A program made the position numbers and the translations under genes. Below the pieces are notes generated by a model. The model was given only the letters and a program-made list of their open reading frames with translations. It was not told where the DNA came from and ran no database searches. From Hyphomicrobium sp. (GTDB lineage: Bacteria; Pseudomonadota; Alphaproteobacteria; Rhizobiales; Hyphomicrobiaceae), in the NCBI GenBank assembly GCA_017512425.1, contig JAFWGI010000005.1, positions 577,820 through 641,819 on the forward strand: a stretch of 64,000 nucleotides of DNA, read 5' to 3'. This document shows positions 15,789-25,915 of the stretch, piece after piece; the first letter of the stretch is position 1, and each line of letters opens with the position of its first letter.

Positions 15789-16136
15789 GTGTTGCGGCGT
15801 ATGCTTTCGGTTCTGATCGCGTTTCCTCTCGGTGCTGTGCTCGTCGCGATTGCGATTTCCAATCGTCATCCGGTGCAACTGATCCTCGATCCGTTCCGCC
15901 CCGAGACGCCGGCGTTTTCGATCGAGCTTCCATTCTACGCGTATCTGCTGGGCGCGCTTGTCGTAGGCGTGATCCTCGGCGGCATCGCGACGTGGATGGG
16001 ACAAAGCCGTTGGCGCAAGACGGCGCGCACACAAGGTCATCGCGCACAGCGCTTCCAGGCCGAAGCCGATCGCTTGGCGCGCGAGCGCGACGCAAATATC
16101 GCCTCGGCGAAATCGCTCGCGATTGCAGGCCGCTGA
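15789..16136 (+). CDS. lapA: LapA/DUF1049-family inner-membrane protein
   Basis: The 115-residue protein has two membrane helices (about residues 8-24 and 48-68) separated by a short loop with SNRHPVQLILDPF, and a basic coiled-coil C terminus, the LapA pattern. In enterobacteria LapA/LapB act in lipopolysaccharide assembly control. Here the partner with TPR repeats is not in the window, so the exact role is uncertain. GTG at 15789 follows GAGG. It sits between ihfB and trpF. Confidence 0.8.
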   Translation: MLRRMLSVLIAFPLGAVLVAIAISNRHPVQLILDPFRPETPAFSIELPFYAYLLGALVVGVILGGIATWMGQSRWRKTARTQGHRAQRFQAEADRLARERDANIASAKSLAIAGR

Positions 16137-16167
16137 TGATCAACGTTTGCAGGAACGCGGTGCCAGC

Positions 16168-16401
16168 ATGGATGGTGTGACGCTGTTGGGTGCCGGTTCC
16201 GTCACGGCCATGCTGTTGTTCTACGCCTTTGAAGACGAAAGCCTGTGGCTGGTGCTCGGCTTCGCGATCTCGTGCGCGTTGCTGGCGGTCTACGGCTTCA
16301 TGCTTGGCAACTGGCCGATGGCAATCGTCGGCGCGGTCTGGTCTTTGATCGCGCTGAAGCGCTGGCAAAAGCGCCGCCTTGCGGGCAAACCCGCCGCGTG
16401 A
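16168..16401 (+). CDS. Small membrane protein, 77 residues
   Basis: This short protein consists of two to three hydrophobic stretches (VTLLGAGSVTAMLLFYAF, LVLGFAISCALLAVYGFML, and a weaker one) ending in a basic KRWQKRRLAG tail, so the C terminus is probably cytoplasmic. Function is unknown. The ATG at 16168 begins the conserved-looking part; an upstream ATG at 16123 would overlap lapA. It ends 11 bases before trpF. Confidence 0.66.
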   Translation: MDGVTLLGAGSVTAMLLFYAFEDESLWLVLGFAISCALLAVYGFMLGNWPMAIVGAVWSLIALKRWQKRRLAGKPAA

Positions 16402-16412
16402 AACGGTAGGCA

Positions 16413-17075
16413 ATGACCGTCCAAGTCAAAATTTGTGGGATATCGACCGAGGCAGCGCTCGACGCGGCGATCGGCGGCGGTGCGGATTACGTTGGTCTTG
16501 TCAGCTATCCGAAAAGTCCGCGTCACGTCGAACCGCCGTTGGCGCAACGGCTCGCGGCGCACGCGCGTTCGAAGCGCGCAGACATCCAGGTCGTTGCGCT
16601 TGTGGTTGATGCGGACGATCGCACGCTGCGCACTTTGAACGAGAGCGTCAAGCCGGACATCATTCAACTGCACGGCAGCGAGACGCCGGAACGCGTTGGC
16701 GTCATCGCGGCGATGACGGGGCGGGCGATCTGGAAAGCCGTCAGCGTTAGCTCGCGCGACGGCGTTGTTGCGGCCGGCGCCTATCTCAGGCCGGGGTGCG
16801 CCGATCTCATACTTTTTGATGCCAAGCCGTCGGACGCGGCAGGTGCGCTGCCGGGCGGCAACGGTCTCGCGTTCGATTGGAGAATGCTGGATGCTTGGTC
16901 TCGGCCGTTCGTGCTTGCGGGCGGCCTGACGCCGGGCAACGTCGCGGCGGCAATCGAATTGACGGGGGCTCCAATCGTCGATGTTTCGTCAGGCGTCGAA
17001 AGCGCGCCGGGCGTCAAAGACCCCGAGTTGATCCGCCGCTTCCTAGACGCGGCAAAGACCGCTAAGCAGCGTTAG
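16413..17075 (+). CDS. trpF: Phosphoribosylanthranilate isomerase
   Basis: TrpF catalyses the Amadori rearrangement of phosphoribosylanthranilate in tryptophan synthesis. The 220-residue TIM barrel shows the catalytic cysteine in VKICGIST, the YVGLVSYPKSPRHV loop, QLHGSETPE, the aspartate region LILFDAK, and the phosphate-binding ends LAGGLTPGNV and DVSSGVES. Length is normal. It is separated from trpB by a repeat-filled gap of about 160 bp. Confidence 0.96.
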   Translation: MTVQVKICGISTEAALDAAIGGGADYVGLVSYPKSPRHVEPPLAQRLAAHARSKRADIQVVALVVDADDRTLRTLNESVKPDIIQLHGSETPERVGVIAAMTGRAIWKAVSVSSRDGVVAAGAYLRPGCADLILFDAKPSDAAGALPGGNGLAFDWRMLDAWSRPFVLAGGLTPGNVAAAIELTGAPIVDVSSGVESAPGVKDPELIRRFLDAAKTAKQR

Positions 17076-17084
17076 CATTCCCTC

Positions 17085-17213
17085 TCCCCATTCCTCTGCG
17101 CTTGGAATGGGGCTTGGAATGGGGAGAGGGTTAGGGTGAGGGGCAGCGTCTTGCACCGTTGTTGCGGCTGCCCCTCACCCTAGCCCTCTCCCCGTGAAGG
17201 ACGGGGAGAGGGG
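17085..17213. repeat. Inverted GGGGAGAGGGTTAGGGTGAG repeats between trpF and trpB
   Basis: Positions 17121-17147 and 17167-17193 are 27-nt inverted copies with one mismatch. Each flank also forms a CTCTCCCC/GGGGAGAG hairpin. The same family occurs at 9631-9810. If transcribed, the long hairpin could attenuate or stabilise trp mRNA; that is speculation. It does not resemble a Trp leader peptide with tandem Trp codons. Confidence 0.7.
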
Positions 17214-17236
17214 ATAAACATTAAGGACCGTTCTAT

Positions 17237-18478
17237 ATGGCCACGACAACGCAGAAATCCGGTGAGGCCAAGCTCAACAGCTATATGGGCGGCCCGGATG
17301 AAAAAGGATTCTTCGGATTGTTCGGCGGCCGCTTCGTCGCTGAAACGCTGATGCCGCTGATCCTCGATCTCGAACGCGCCTACGACGCCGCAAAGGCCGA
17401 TCCGACATTCCAGGCCGAGATCGATCACCTCAACCTGCATTACGCCGGCCGTCCAAGCCCGCTCTATCACGCCGACCGCATGACGAAAGAACTCGGCGGC
17501 GCGAAAATCTACTTCAAGCGCGACGAGCTCAATCACACGGGTTCGCACAAGATCAACAACTGCCTCGGGCAGATCTTGCTCGCGATGCGCATGGGCAAGA
17601 CGCGTATCATCGCGGAGACGGGCGCAGGCCAGCACGGCGTTGCCGTTGCGACGGTTTGCGCGAAGTACGGCCTGCCATGCGAAATTTATATGGGCGCGGT
17701 GGATGTGGAGCGTCAGGCGCCGAACGTCGCCCGCATGAAGCTGCTCGGCGCGAAGCTCAATCCGGTATCGTCGGGCGCGGGCACGCTCAAAGACGCGATG
17801 AATGAAGCGCTGCGCGATTGGGTCACCAACGTGCGTGACACGTATTATCTGATCGGCACGGCGGCAGGTCCGCATCCGTATCCGGCGATGGTGCGCGACT
17901 TTCAGTCGATTATCGGAAAAGAGACGCGCGAGCAGATGATGGCGCTCGAAGGCCGCTTGCCGGATACGCTGGTTGCGTGCATCGGCGGCGGGTCGAACGC
18001 GATCGGGCTGTTTCATCCGTTCCTCGATGACGCGGGCGTTTCGATTTACGGCGTCGAAGCGGGCGGGCACGGGCTCGATGTCGAGAACGGTCATGCCGCG
18101 TCGATGACGGGCGGCACGCCGGGCGTCCTGCATGGCAATCGCACGTATCTGCTGCAGGATGCCGACGGGCAAATTCTCGAAGGCCACTCGATTTCGGCAG
18201 GTCTCGACTATCCAGGCGTCGGGCCGGAACATGCCTGGCTCAAGAACAACGGTCGCGTGAATTACGTCGCGATTACCGACAAGGAAGCGCTTGAAGCGCT
18301 TCAGTTCTGCACGCGCATGGAGGGCATCATTCCGGCGCTTGAGCCAAGTCACGCGCTGGCGCACGTCATGAAGCTCGCGCCGACGCTGCCGAAAGACAAT
18401 CTGCTCGTGATGAATTTGTGCGGTCGTGGTGACAAAGACCTCTTCACCGTCGCCAAGGCTCTGGGAATGAAGATTTGA
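17237..18478 (+). CDS. trpB: Tryptophan synthase beta subunit
   Basis: The 413-residue PLP enzyme condenses indole with serine. It shows the PLP lysine in HTGSHKINN, the KRDELNHTG segment, GAGQHG, the glycine-rich phosphate cup [10 protein letters not shown], and a C-terminal NLCGRGDKD. Length and motifs are those of TrpB1. It overlaps or abuts trpA, the usual arrangement for the alpha2-beta2 complex. Confidence 0.98.
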   Translation: MATTTQKSGEAKLNSYMGGPDEKGFFGLFGGRFVAETLMPLILDLERAYDAAKADPTFQAEIDHLNLHYAGRPSPLYHADRMTKELGGAKIYFKRDELNHTGSHKINNCLGQILLAMRMGKTRIIAETGAGQHGVAVATVCAKYGLPCEIYMGAVDVERQAPNVARMKLLGAKLNPVSSGAGTLKDAMNEALRDWVTNVRDTYYLIGTAAGPHPYPAMVRDFQSIIGKETREQMMALEGRLPDTLVACIGGGSNAIGLFHPFLDDAGVSIYGVEAGGHGLDVENGHAASMTGGTPGVLHGNRTYLLQDADGQILEGHSISAGLDYPGVGPEHAWLKNNGRVNYVAITDKEALEALQFCTRMEGIIPALEPSHALAHVMKLAPTLPKDNLLVMNLCGRGDKDLFTVAKALGMKI

Positions 18479-18480
18479 GA

Positions 18481-19308
18481 ATGACAAACGCTACACGCAT
18501 CGACGCGCGCTTCGCTGAACTCAAAAAACAAAATCGTCCGGCGCTCGTGACGTTCATTTCGGCCGGCGATCCCGACCTCGCGACGAGCGAGAAAATTCTC
18601 AGCGGCTTGCCAAGCGCGGGTGCCGACATCATCGAACTCGGCATGCCGTTTTCCGATCCGATGGCCGATGGACCGGCGATCCAGGCGTCGTCATTGCGCG
18701 CGCTAAAGAACGGTCAGACGATGACCAAGACGCTCGCGATGGTGCGCCGCTTCCGCGAGACGGACAGCGCAACGCCGATCGTGCTGATGGGCTACTACAA
18801 TCCGATCTACGTCTACGGCAACGCCAAGTTCATCGCCGACGCCAAGGCCGCCGGCGTCGATGGCCTGATCGTTGTCGATGTGCCGCCGGAAGCTGATGAC
18901 GAACTCTGCTTGCCGGCCGTCGAGGCCGGTCTCAATTTCATTCGCCTCGCGACGCCGACGACGGACGACAAGCGCCTGCCCGCGGTTCTCAGCAACACGT
19001 CCGGCTTCGTTTACTATGTGTCCATCACGGGTATTACCGGCGCGGCCGCCCCGGTCGTCGATGACGTCCACGACCAGGTGAAGCGCATCAAAGGGCAGAC
19101 GCCACTGCCCGTGGTTGTTGGCTTTGGCGTCCGCTCAGGACCGCAGGCAAAGGCGATCTCGCGCGGTGCGGACGGCGTCGTCGTCGGCTCGGCCATCGTC
19201 TCCACAATTGAGAAGTCCTTGGGAACAAAGGAAGAAGCGACGCCGGCAACCGTCAGCGGGGTGCTCGCGCTGGTTAACGAACTCGGTGCGGCACTACGGT
19301 CGGCTTGA
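18481..19308 (+). CDS. trpA: Tryptophan synthase alpha subunit
   Basis: TrpA cleaves indole-3-glycerol phosphate and channels indole to TrpB. The catalytic glutamate lies in [16 protein letters not shown] and the catalytic aspartate in [14 protein letters not shown]; the phosphate-binding [11 protein letters not shown] and GSAIV segments follow. The 275-residue length is typical. ATG 18481, two bases after the trpB stop, is preferred to an overlapping TTG at 18475. Confidence 0.97.
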   Translation: MTNATRIDARFAELKKQNRPALVTFISAGDPDLATSEKILSGLPSAGADIIELGMPFSDPMADGPAIQASSLRALKNGQTMTKTLAMVRRFRETDSATPIVLMGYYNPIYVYGNAKFIADAKAAGVDGLIVVDVPPEADDELCLPAVEAGLNFIRLATPTTDDKRLPAVLSNTSGFVYYVSITGITGAAAPVVDDVHDQVKRIKGQTPLPVVVGFGVRSGPQAKAISRGADGVVVGSAIVSTIEKSLGTKEEATPATVSGVLALVNELGAALRSA

Positions 19309-19550
19309 CCCGGCTAAAGGATATCCACCAAAAGGACTGCCGGGGTGCCATAATGACCCCATATCTAGGAAGCTGAGCCTAGCGTGGTGCTGGGCGAAAC
19401 GCTAAATAGCAGGACTTGCAGTAGTGCAGGGACTGGGAAGCCGCGCCGCACGGCCTCGTCATTTGCTTGACGCCAGATGCCGGCAGATGCGCGCCCGAGT
19501 TTCGACCGAGCATTGAAAGCTCCGGTCTAGGCCACAAGGAGCTAATCGCA

Positions 19551-20630
19551 GTGAACTGGATCAACAACGTTGTCCGTCCCAAGATCAGCGGACTGTTGTC
19601 TACCACGAAACGCGACGTGCCGGACAACCTTTGGGTCAAATGCCCCGAGAGCGGTCAGATGGTCTTTTACAAAGACCTCGAGGCCAACCAATTCGTCGTG
19701 CCCGGCTCCAACTATCATATGCGTCTCGCGGCCGATCAGCGGCTGACGCATCTTTTCGACGGTGGACAATACAAGCTCGTCAGCGTGCCGGCTGTAACGC
19801 AAGACCCGCTCAAATTCCGCGACGGCCGCAAATACACCGATCGCTTGAGAGACGCGAAAACCGAAACGAAACTCGAAGACGCCGTCCTTGTCGGTGAAGG
19901 TCTTCTTGAAGGCCGCCAGGTCGTCTCGGCGGTACAAGATTTCCGCTTTATGGCCGGTTCGCTCGGCATGGCCGCGGGTGAAGCGCTCATCACGGGCATG
20001 TTGCGCGCCGTCGAATTGAAGGCGCCGTTTATTCTGTTCGCGGCATCGGGTGGCGCGCGTATGCAGGAAGGTATCCTGTCGCTGATGCAGATGCCGCGCG
20101 TGACGATCGCCGTGCAGCGTTTGCGCGACAGTCGACTGCCGTACATCGTCGTGTTGACCGACCCGACGACGGGTGGCGTGACGGCTTCGTATGCGATGCT
20201 TGGCGACGTCCACATCGCCGAACCCGGCGCGCTGATCTGCTTCGCCGGTCCGCGCGTTATCCAGCAGACGATCCGCGAACAGTTGCCCGATGGGTTCCAG
20301 CGTTCGGAATATCTGCTGTCGCATGGCATGGTCGACATGGTCGTGCATCGCCACCAGATGCGCGAGACGCTGGCGCGTCTCTGTTCGCTTTTCATGGGTG
20401 GCGTTGATGCGACGAAGGGCAAGGACGCGCGCAAGATGAATGGCCGCCCCTATGTCAATGGCGCGTCGGTCGACAGCAAAGTGATCGAAACGGCGGCACG
20501 GGAAGCCGGTATCACCGAAGCTGAAGTCGTGCCGAACAGCCAGCGCTTCGAGCCGGGCCGCGGTGACAAAGCCAAGCGCGATGGCGACACCGGTACGGCA
20601 AATCCTAAAGACGCGGGCCGTGGCGCTTAA
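19551..20630 (+). CDS. accD: Acetyl-CoA carboxylase carboxyltransferase subunit beta
   Basis: AccD is the beta half of the carboxyltransferase that makes malonyl-CoA. The crotonase-like core is visible in [27 protein letters not shown] and [11 protein letters not shown]. The N-terminal zinc finger of E. coli AccD is degenerate: the four-cysteine pattern is replaced by KCPESGQ and VVPGSNYH, leaving one Cys, as I recall from other Hyphomicrobiales. GTG 19551 is preceded by AAGGAG, so the longer reading from 19467 is rejected. A Lys/Asp-rich tail ends the protein. The 240-bp gap from trpA shows no other feature. Confidence 0.95.
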   Translation: MNWINNVVRPKISGLLSTTKRDVPDNLWVKCPESGQMVFYKDLEANQFVVPGSNYHMRLAADQRLTHLFDGGQYKLVSVPAVTQDPLKFRDGRKYTDRLRDAKTETKLEDAVLVGEGLLEGRQVVSAVQDFRFMAGSLGMAAGEALITGMLRAVELKAPFILFAASGGARMQEGILSLMQMPRVTIAVQRLRDSRLPYIVVLTDPTTGGVTASYAMLGDVHIAEPGALICFAGPRVIQQTIREQLPDGFQRSEYLLSHGMVDMVVHRHQMRETLARLCSLFMGGVDATKGKDARKMNGRPYVNGASVDSKVIETAAREAGITEAEVVPNSQRFEPGRGDKAKRDGDTGTANPKDAGRGA

Positions 20631-20706
20631 GCAGCGCGTTTGTTATAATTGGCCGTTATGAGACTGGCGCGTGACCGGTTCCGGTCGCCTTAGAGTTTGT
20701 CCGCGC

Positions 20707-22056
20707 ATGACCACCACGACCAAACGCCCGACCAGCGATGCGCTGCTTGCAGAGATGATGCTGCTGCATCCGAAGCTGATCGATCTGTCGCTCGGCCGCG
20801 TCGTCAAGCTTCTGGCCAAGCTCGGTCATCCTGAAACGAAACTGCCGCCCGTCGTGCATATCGCGGGTACCAACGGCAAGGGCTCGGTCACCGCGTATCT
20901 CAAAGCGATGATCGAAACGTCCGGTAAGCGCGTGCATGCCTATACGTCACCGCATCTCGTGCGCTTCCACGAGCGCATCGTGCTCGCCGGCAGTGACGGC
21001 ATATCGCGCGCGATCGATGAGGATGCGCTTGTCGACGTATTGATGCGCGTGCGCGCTGTCAACGATGGCGATAACATCACGCAATTCGAAATTACGACGG
21101 CCGCGGCGTTCCTTGCTTTCAGCGAGACGCCGGCGGACGTCGTGCTGCTTGAGGTTGGACTCGGCGGCCGCCTGGATGCGACGAACGTGATTGCCAATCC
21201 CGCTGTCACGGTGATCACGCCGATCTCGATGGATCATGCCGAAAAGCTCGGTCCGACGCTCGATAAGATCGCCATCGAAAAGGCCGGCATCCTGAAGCGC
21301 GGCGTCACCGGCGTGATCTCGCAGCAGCTCGGCGAGGTGCTGCACGTGATCGAGGACAAGGCGCGCAAAGCCGGTGCGCCGCTGCTCGTCTGGGGGCAGG
21401 ATTTCGACGCCTACGAACAAAGCGGGCGGCTGGTCGTGCAGATGAACGAAGAACTGCTCGATCTACCGCTTCCGGCGCTCGCGGGGCGGCATCAAATCGT
21501 CAATGCCGGGACGGCCGTTGCGGCGGCGGTGCAGCTCGCGCGCAAACTGCCGTCGCTCGGCCTCGATGATGCCGCGATCGGGCGCGGATTGCGGTCGGTC
21601 GAGTGGCCGGCCCGGATGCAGCGCCTGACGTCTGGTCCGCTACTGGAAATCCTCGGTGCCGATGCCGAGCTGTGGCTCGACGGCGGGCATAACCCGGCGG
21701 CCGGCGACATGCTCGCGGATACGCTCGCAGGCTTCGAAGAGAAGGCGCCCAAGCCCGTTTACCTTGTGGTCGGCATGATGGGCCAGAAAGATGCGCTGGG
21801 CTTCCTCGCACCGTTCAGGGGCCTTGTGAGGGGTATTTATACGGTGCCAATCCCCGGTGCCCACGAAACGCCGCATAGTCAGGAGAACCTTGCGGAGGTT
21901 GCGCAGAGCGCCGGACTGCAAGCGATTGATCGCGAGAGTGTGATCGCAGCACTGGAGACAATTGCTGCACTGCCGAAGGGCCCGAAGCGCGTGCTGATTT
22001 GCGGCTCACTTTACTTGGCTGGCCACGTTTTAAGTCTGCAGGAATCCGCTTTGTAA
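20707..22056 (+). CDS. folC: Bifunctional folylpolyglutamate/dihydrofolate synthase
   Basis: The 449-residue Mur-ligase-fold enzyme adds glutamate to dihydropteroate and folates. It shows the P-loop AGTNGKGSVTAYL, the YTSPHLVRFHERI loop, LEVGLGGRLDATN, the carbamylated-lysine region IAIEKAGILKRG, and a C-terminal LDGGHNPAA. The start at 20707 is chosen over 20671 because MTTTTKRPTSDALL fits the family and the extra residues do not. It ends the trp-acc-fol backbone stretch. Confidence 0.95.
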   Translation: MTTTTKRPTSDALLAEMMLLHPKLIDLSLGRVVKLLAKLGHPETKLPPVVHIAGTNGKGSVTAYLKAMIETSGKRVHAYTSPHLVRFHERIVLAGSDGISRAIDEDALVDVLMRVRAVNDGDNITQFEITTAAAFLAFSETPADVVLLEVGLGGRLDATNVIANPAVTVITPISMDHAEKLGPTLDKIAIEKAGILKRGVTGVISQQLGEVLHVIEDKARKAGAPLLVWGQDFDAYEQSGRLVVQMNEELLDLPLPALAGRHQIVNAGTAVAAAVQLARKLPSLGLDDAAIGRGLRSVEWPARMQRLTSGPLLEILGADAELWLDGGHNPAAGDMLADTLAGFEEKAPKPVYLVVGMMGQKDALGFLAPFRGLVRGIYTVPIPGAHETPHSQENLAEVAQSAGLQAIDRESVIAALETIAALPKGPKRVLICGSLYLAGHVLSLQESAL

Positions 22057-22191
22057 TTGGTCGAAGTTGGCGCGCATCAAACCAACCCCCAACTAAGGAA
22101 CAAGCACCTCTCCCTGTTCAATGCTTCGGCGCCTCGCTATTGTGCCGCCCAAATAACAACAAAACACGATCACCCTAGGAGGAGACATCAC

Positions 22192-23712
22192 ATGCAACAT
22201 GTCGCTATGGACAAGTTGAAAGGCACGCAGGTCATCAAGCCGCGTTACGATAACTATATCGGCGGCAAGTGGGTTGCTCCTGTTCGCGGCCAGTACTTCA
22301 AGAACATCACGCCGATCACCGGTCAGGAAATCTGCGAGATCGCACGTTCGACGGCGGAAGACATCGAGCTGGCGCTGGACGCAGCTCACAAGGCTCGCGT
22401 TGCCTGGGGCCGCACGTCTCCGGCCGAGCGTTCCAAAATTCTGCTCAAGATCGCTGACCGTATGGAAGCGAACCTCGACGTCATCGCGCTCTGCGAGTCG
22501 ATCGACAACGGCAAGCCGATCCGCGAAACGACGTTTGCTGACGTGCCGCTGGGCATCGACCACTGGCGTTATTACGCCGGCTGCATCCGCGCTCAGGAAG
22601 GCACGATCTCGGAAATCGATCACGATACGATCGCCTACCACTTCCATGAGCCGATCGGCGTCGTCGGTCAGATCATTCCGTGGAACTTCCCGCTGCTGAT
22701 GGCGGTCTGGAAGCTCGCGCCGGCACTCGCCGCCGGTAACTGCGTCGTGCTGAAGCCAGCCGAACAGACCCCGATGTCGATCATGGTGCTGATGGAAATC
22801 ATCGGCGACCTGATCCCGGAAGGCGTCGTCAACGTCGTCAACGGTTTCGGCGTCGAAGCCGGCAAGCCGCTCGCTCAGAACAAGCGTATCGGCAAGGTCG
22901 CCTTCACGGGTGAAACGTCGACGGGCCGTCTGATCATGCAGTACGCTTCGGAAAACATCATTCCGAGCACCGTGGAGCTGGGCGGCAAGTCGCCGAACAT
23001 CTTCTTCGCCGACGTCATGGATGCGGACGACGAATACTTCGACAAGTGCCTCGAAGGATTCACGCTGTTCGCGCTCAACCAGGGCGAAGTTTGTACCTGC
23101 CCGAGCCGCGCACTCATCCAGCGTTCGATCTACGAAAAGTTCATGGATCGCGCGTTGCAGCGCGTCGCCAAGATCAAGCAGGGTCATCCGCTCGATATGA
23201 CGACGATGATCGGCGCGCAGGCATCGAACGACCAGCTCGAAAAGATCCTGAGCTACGTCGACATCGGCCGCGGCGAAGGCGCTCGCGTTCTTGCAGGCGG
23301 CAAGCGCGCGTCGCATCAGGGCGAGATCGCCAACGGCTACTACGTCGAGCCGACGGTTCTCGAAGGCCACAACAAGATGCGCGTGTTCCAGGAAGAAATC
23401 TTCGGACCGGTGCTCGCCGTCACGACCTTCGAAACGCCGGAAGAAGCGCTCCAGATCGCCAACGACACGCTGTACGGCCTCGGCTCGGGCGTGTGGACGC
23501 GTAACGGCACGCAGGCCTATCGCTTCGGCCGCGAAATCCAGGCGGGTCGCGTTTGGACCAACTGCTATCACCTCTATCCGGCACACGCCGCATTCGGTGG
23601 CTACAAGCAGTCGGGTATCGGCCGCGAAACGCACAAGATGATGCTCGATCACTATCAGCAGACCAAGAACATGCTGGTCAGCTACAGCCCGAAGGCGCTC
23701 GGCTTCTTCTAA
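22192..23712 (+). CDS. NAD-dependent aldehyde dehydrogenase (ExaC/AldA type)
   Basis: The 506-residue enzyme oxidises aldehydes, probably acetaldehyde or similar short ones, to acids. It has the catalytic glutamate in [14 protein letters not shown], the cysteine in [14 protein letters not shown], the cofactor segment [23 protein letters not shown], and [11 protein letters not shown] very strong ribosome-binding site (GGAGGAG) precedes the ATG at 22192. The double-cysteine CTCPSR loop and following DUF779 genes match the alcohol-oxidation-linked aldehyde dehydrogenases. Codon usage is highly biased, suggesting high expression. Confidence 0.94.
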   Translation: MQHVAMDKLKGTQVIKPRYDNYIGGKWVAPVRGQYFKNITPITGQEICEIARSTAEDIELALDAAHKARVAWGRTSPAERSKILLKIADRMEANLDVIALCESIDNGKPIRETTFADVPLGIDHWRYYAGCIRAQEGTISEIDHDTIAYHFHEPIGVVGQIIPWNFPLLMAVWKLAPALAAGNCVVLKPAEQTPMSIMVLMEIIGDLIPEGVVNVVNGFGVEAGKPLAQNKRIGKVAFTGETSTGRLIMQYASENIIPSTVELGGKSPNIFFADVMDADDEYFDKCLEGFTLFALNQGEVCTCPSRALIQRSIYEKFMDRALQRVAKIKQGHPLDMTTMIGAQASNDQLEKILSYVDIGRGEGARVLAGGKRASHQGEIANGYYVEPTVLEGHNKMRVFQEEIFGPVLAVTTFETPEEALQIANDTLYGLGSGVWTRNGTQAYRFGREIQAGRVWTNCYHLYPAHAAFGGYKQSGIGRETHKMMLDHYQQTKNMLVSYSPKALGFF

Positions 23713-23735
23713 GGCGCATTCGGACTTGCCAATTG

Positions 23736-23770
23736 AAGGGTACGGGGCTGCAAAGCTCCGCACCTTTTTC
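23736..23770 (+). terminator. Possible terminator after the aldehyde dehydrogenase gene
   Basis: The hairpin CGGGGCT-GCAA-AGCTCCG with outer AAGG/CCTT pairing is followed by TTTTTC. It contains one wobble pair and a small internal loop. It may reduce read-through to the DUF779 genes. Confidence 0.5.
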
Positions 23771-23907
23771 ATTGTCTTTTTCGATGTGGCGCAGCTCCAC
23801 GCACGCGAAATGCGCGTTTGCCTATTTCAATCAAGGTGCGGCGCTACTACCTTCAATGACGAGAACGTTCGCGATCACGTTTGGACAAACGGCACTGGAG
23901 ATGCGCA

Positions 23908-24288
23908 ATGGCGTCAACCGTTCCGGCCTACTCGATCACCGCGACGCCCGAGGCGCGCGATGCGCTGCGCAAGCTGACGGCGGAGCATGGCAAGATCATT
24001 CTGCACGTTGCCGGGGCGAACAGCGGCCTGCGCCGTCCCGTCTGCCTGCCTGCCGGCGAACTGCGGATCGGTCCGCGCGACGATCTATTGGGTATGATCG
24101 AGGACGTGCCGATTTATCAGATGCAGAGCCGCGAGAGCGGCGAATGCTATAGTGGCGAACTGATCATCGACATGGTCGATGGAATGCCCGTCGGCTTCTC
24201 TCTCGACACGGGCAACCGCCGCAGGTTCACGATTTATCGCAAGACAGACTCGCAATCGCATGGCGCCAATCAGGCGTGTGACTTCTGA
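23908..24288 (+). CDS. DUF779-like protein, second copy
   Basis: This 126-residue protein has the DUF779 blocks AEHGKIILHVAGA, CLPAGELRIGPRDDLLGMIEDVPIYQMQ and LIIDMVDGMPVGFSLDTG, but not the CCDG pair. It resembles the copy at 4998 more than its direct neighbour at 24302. GGAG precedes the ATG at 23908. It lies between the aldehyde dehydrogenase and the canonical DUF779 gene, so a role linked to aldehyde oxidation is likely, but the biochemical function of the family is not known to me. Confidence 0.78.
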   Translation: MASTVPAYSITATPEARDALRKLTAEHGKIILHVAGANSGLRRPVCLPAGELRIGPRDDLLGMIEDVPIYQMQSRESGECYSGELIIDMVDGMPVGFSLDTGNRRRFTIYRKTDSQSHGANQACDF

Positions 24289-24301
24289 CCCGGAGATACG
24301 G

Positions 24302-24730
24302 ATGAGCACTGCTGAAACACTTGTTGCAAAGCCGAACGTGACGCGTGTCAGCGCGACGCCCGCGGCGGTTGAACTGATCGACAAACTCATGGCGATGCAT
24401 GGCCCGCTGATGTTCCATCAGTCGGGCGGGTGCTGTGATGGCAGTGCGCCGATGTGCTATCCGCGGAAAGACTTCATCCTCAGCGCGCAGGATATGTTCA
24501 TGGGTGAGATCGGTGGCCAGCCGCTCTACATGGGCAAGTCGCAATGGGAATACTGGCAGCACACGCATATCATCATCGATGTCGTGCCGGGCCGTGGATC
24601 GGGCTTCTCGCTCGAAGCTCCGGAAGGCGTTCGCTTCCTGACGCGCTCGCGCGTCTATACGGAAGCCGAGAACGAAGCGCTCGATGCCATCGGTCCGCCG
24701 CCAAACGGTGTCGAGCGTCCCGCTTACTGA
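24302..24730 (+). CDS. DUF779 domain protein, canonical
   Basis: The 142-residue protein contains the family core: MAMHGPLMFHQSGGCCDGSAPMCYP with three cysteines, FMGEIGGQPLYMGKSQWEYW, HTHIIIDVVPGRGSGFSLE, and GVRFLTRSR. Such proteins are the usual companion of ExaC/AldA-type aldehyde dehydrogenases. The conserved cysteines and histidines could bind a metal or an aldehyde adduct. GGAG sits upstream of the ATG at 24302. The gap to the preceding DUF779 gene is 13 bases. Confidence 0.88.
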   Translation: MSTAETLVAKPNVTRVSATPAAVELIDKLMAMHGPLMFHQSGGCCDGSAPMCYPRKDFILSAQDMFMGEIGGQPLYMGKSQWEYWQHTHIIIDVVPGRGSGFSLEAPEGVRFLTRSRVYTEAENEALDAIGPPPNGVERPAY

Positions 24731-24778
24731 CGAACAGCCTGCATAAATCACACAACAAGAAACTCGGGAGTTGAAACG

Positions 24779-25378
24779 ATGGGTGCCTCGACGACGCTGC
24801 GCGAACTGACCGGCATGGGATATACGCCGACGACAATCGGACAGTCGGCGCTGATCCTGATCGATTGTCAGAACACCTATCGCGAAGGCGTCATGCAGCT
24901 TGAGGGCGTCGAGCCGGCGCTTGTCGAATGCAAATCGCTGCTGCAACGGTTTCGCGACGCCGGACGCCCGGTCATCCATATCCAGCACAATGCAGGCGAA
25001 GGCACGCCGTATGACGTCAACGCGCGCATCGGCGCGATCGCGGACGTCGTGGCGCCGATCGACGGCGAGCCGGTCATCGTCAAAGCCTATCCAAGTTCGT
25101 TCGAGAAAACCGAACTCAACGACCTGCTCAAAGGATACGGCGTCACCGATCTGACGCTGGCAGGCTTCATGACGCACGTCTGCGTGAATTCGACGGCGCG
25201 GGCGGCGTTCAATCATGGGTACAAACCGACGGTCGTCGCGTCCGCGACCGCGACGCGCTCGTTGCCGAACCCGACAGGCGGCGTCGTCGAAGCCCGCGAT
25301 CTCCACAACGCCAGCCTGGCGGCGCTGCACGACATTTTTGCCGTCGTCGTGCCGGACGCCGGCTACGTCGGCAATTGA
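24779..25378 (+). CDS. Isochorismatase-like cysteine hydrolase
   Basis: The 199-residue protein has the full catalytic triad of the isochorismatase/nicotinamidase superfamily: aspartate in LILIDCQNTY, lysine in IVKAYPSSFEKT, and cysteine in GFMTHVCVNSTARAAF. The substrate cannot be told from sequence; amidase activity on a small amide is typical. GGGAG precedes the ATG. It is 48 bases behind the DUF779 gene and ends before a strong bidirectional terminator. Confidence 0.88.
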   Translation: MGASTTLRELTGMGYTPTTIGQSALILIDCQNTYREGVMQLEGVEPALVECKSLLQRFRDAGRPVIHIQHNAGEGTPYDVNARIGAIADVVAPIDGEPVIVKAYPSSFEKTELNDLLKGYGVTDLTLAGFMTHVCVNSTARAAFNHGYKPTVVASATATRSLPNPTGGVVEARDLHNASLAALHDIFAVVVPDAGYVGN

Positions 25379-25403
25379 CGCCGGCCTGCTTAAAGCGCGC
25401 GAA

Positions 25404-25436
25404 CAAAAAAAGGCCCGTCGATCTGACGGGCCTTTC
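25404..25436. terminator. Bidirectional Rho-independent terminator
   Basis: The stem AAAGGCCCGTC and GACGGGCCTTT surrounds a short GATCT loop and is flanked by A-runs on the left. On the minus strand it ends trxA with a run of seven T residues; on the plus strand the hydrolase gene ends before it. Confidence 0.9.
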
Positions 25437-25462
25437 GTATTTTAAAAGATGTTCGCTGCGGC

Positions 25463-25789
25463 TCAAGCCGTGACGACGGAATTGATCCAGTCTTCGAGCT
25501 TCTTCTTCTGCACGATGGCGCCGGTGTGCTGGCCGGTCACCTGACCGTCCTTGAACATCAGCAGCGTCGGCATGGCGCGAATGCCATAGGTGCCGGCCGT
25601 GTTCGGATTTTCGTCAACGTCGACCTTCACGACCTTGACCTTGCCGTCCAATTCTTTGGCGACGGCATCGAGCGCAGGCGCCATCGCTTTACACGGGCCG
25701 CACCAGACGGCATGGAAGTCGACGAGTACAGGCACGCTCGACTTCAAGACTTCCTGGTCGAAACTTGCGTCAGTTACGGCGTTTGCCAT
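25463..25789 (-). CDS. trxA: Thioredoxin
   Basis: The 108-residue cytoplasmic disulfide reductase has the active site WCGPCK, the cis-proline in AMPTLLMFKDG, and the usual length. The ATG at 25789 has GAGGAG upstream; a longer reading to 25852 adds a non-homologous segment and is rejected. It lies downstream of addA on the same strand with its own ribosome-binding site and terminator, as is common in this order. Confidence 0.97.
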   Translation of the reverse strand: MANAVTDASFDQEVLKSSVPVLVDFHAVWCGPCKAMAPALDAVAKELDGKVKVVKVDVDENPNTAGTYGIRAMPTLLMFKDGQVTGQHTGAIVQKKKLEDWINSVVTA

Positions 25790-25915
25790 GATTAATCTCC
25801 TCGTCCGACCCACTGGAATCTGCGGATGCAGAGCCATGTGGCTGGGACTCAATTTGTTCGGAGCAGGAACGTAGGTATCGGCCCCCGCAACGTCAAGGTG
25901 GCGTCATCGTGCCTC

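Noticed and set aside
17085..17213. Trp attenuator leader
   Set aside because: No short frame with tandem Trp codons; the repeat family occurs also at 9631-9810, away from trp genes.
19467..19550. Upstream extension of AccD
   Set aside because: The internal GTG at 19551 has AAGGAG and gives the conserved N terminus; the extra residues match nothing.
22093..23772. Long open frame of about 559 codons opposite the aldehyde dehydrogenase gene
   Set aside because: It mirrors a highly biased GC-rich gene in the antisense frame, has no family resemblance and no ribosome-binding site.
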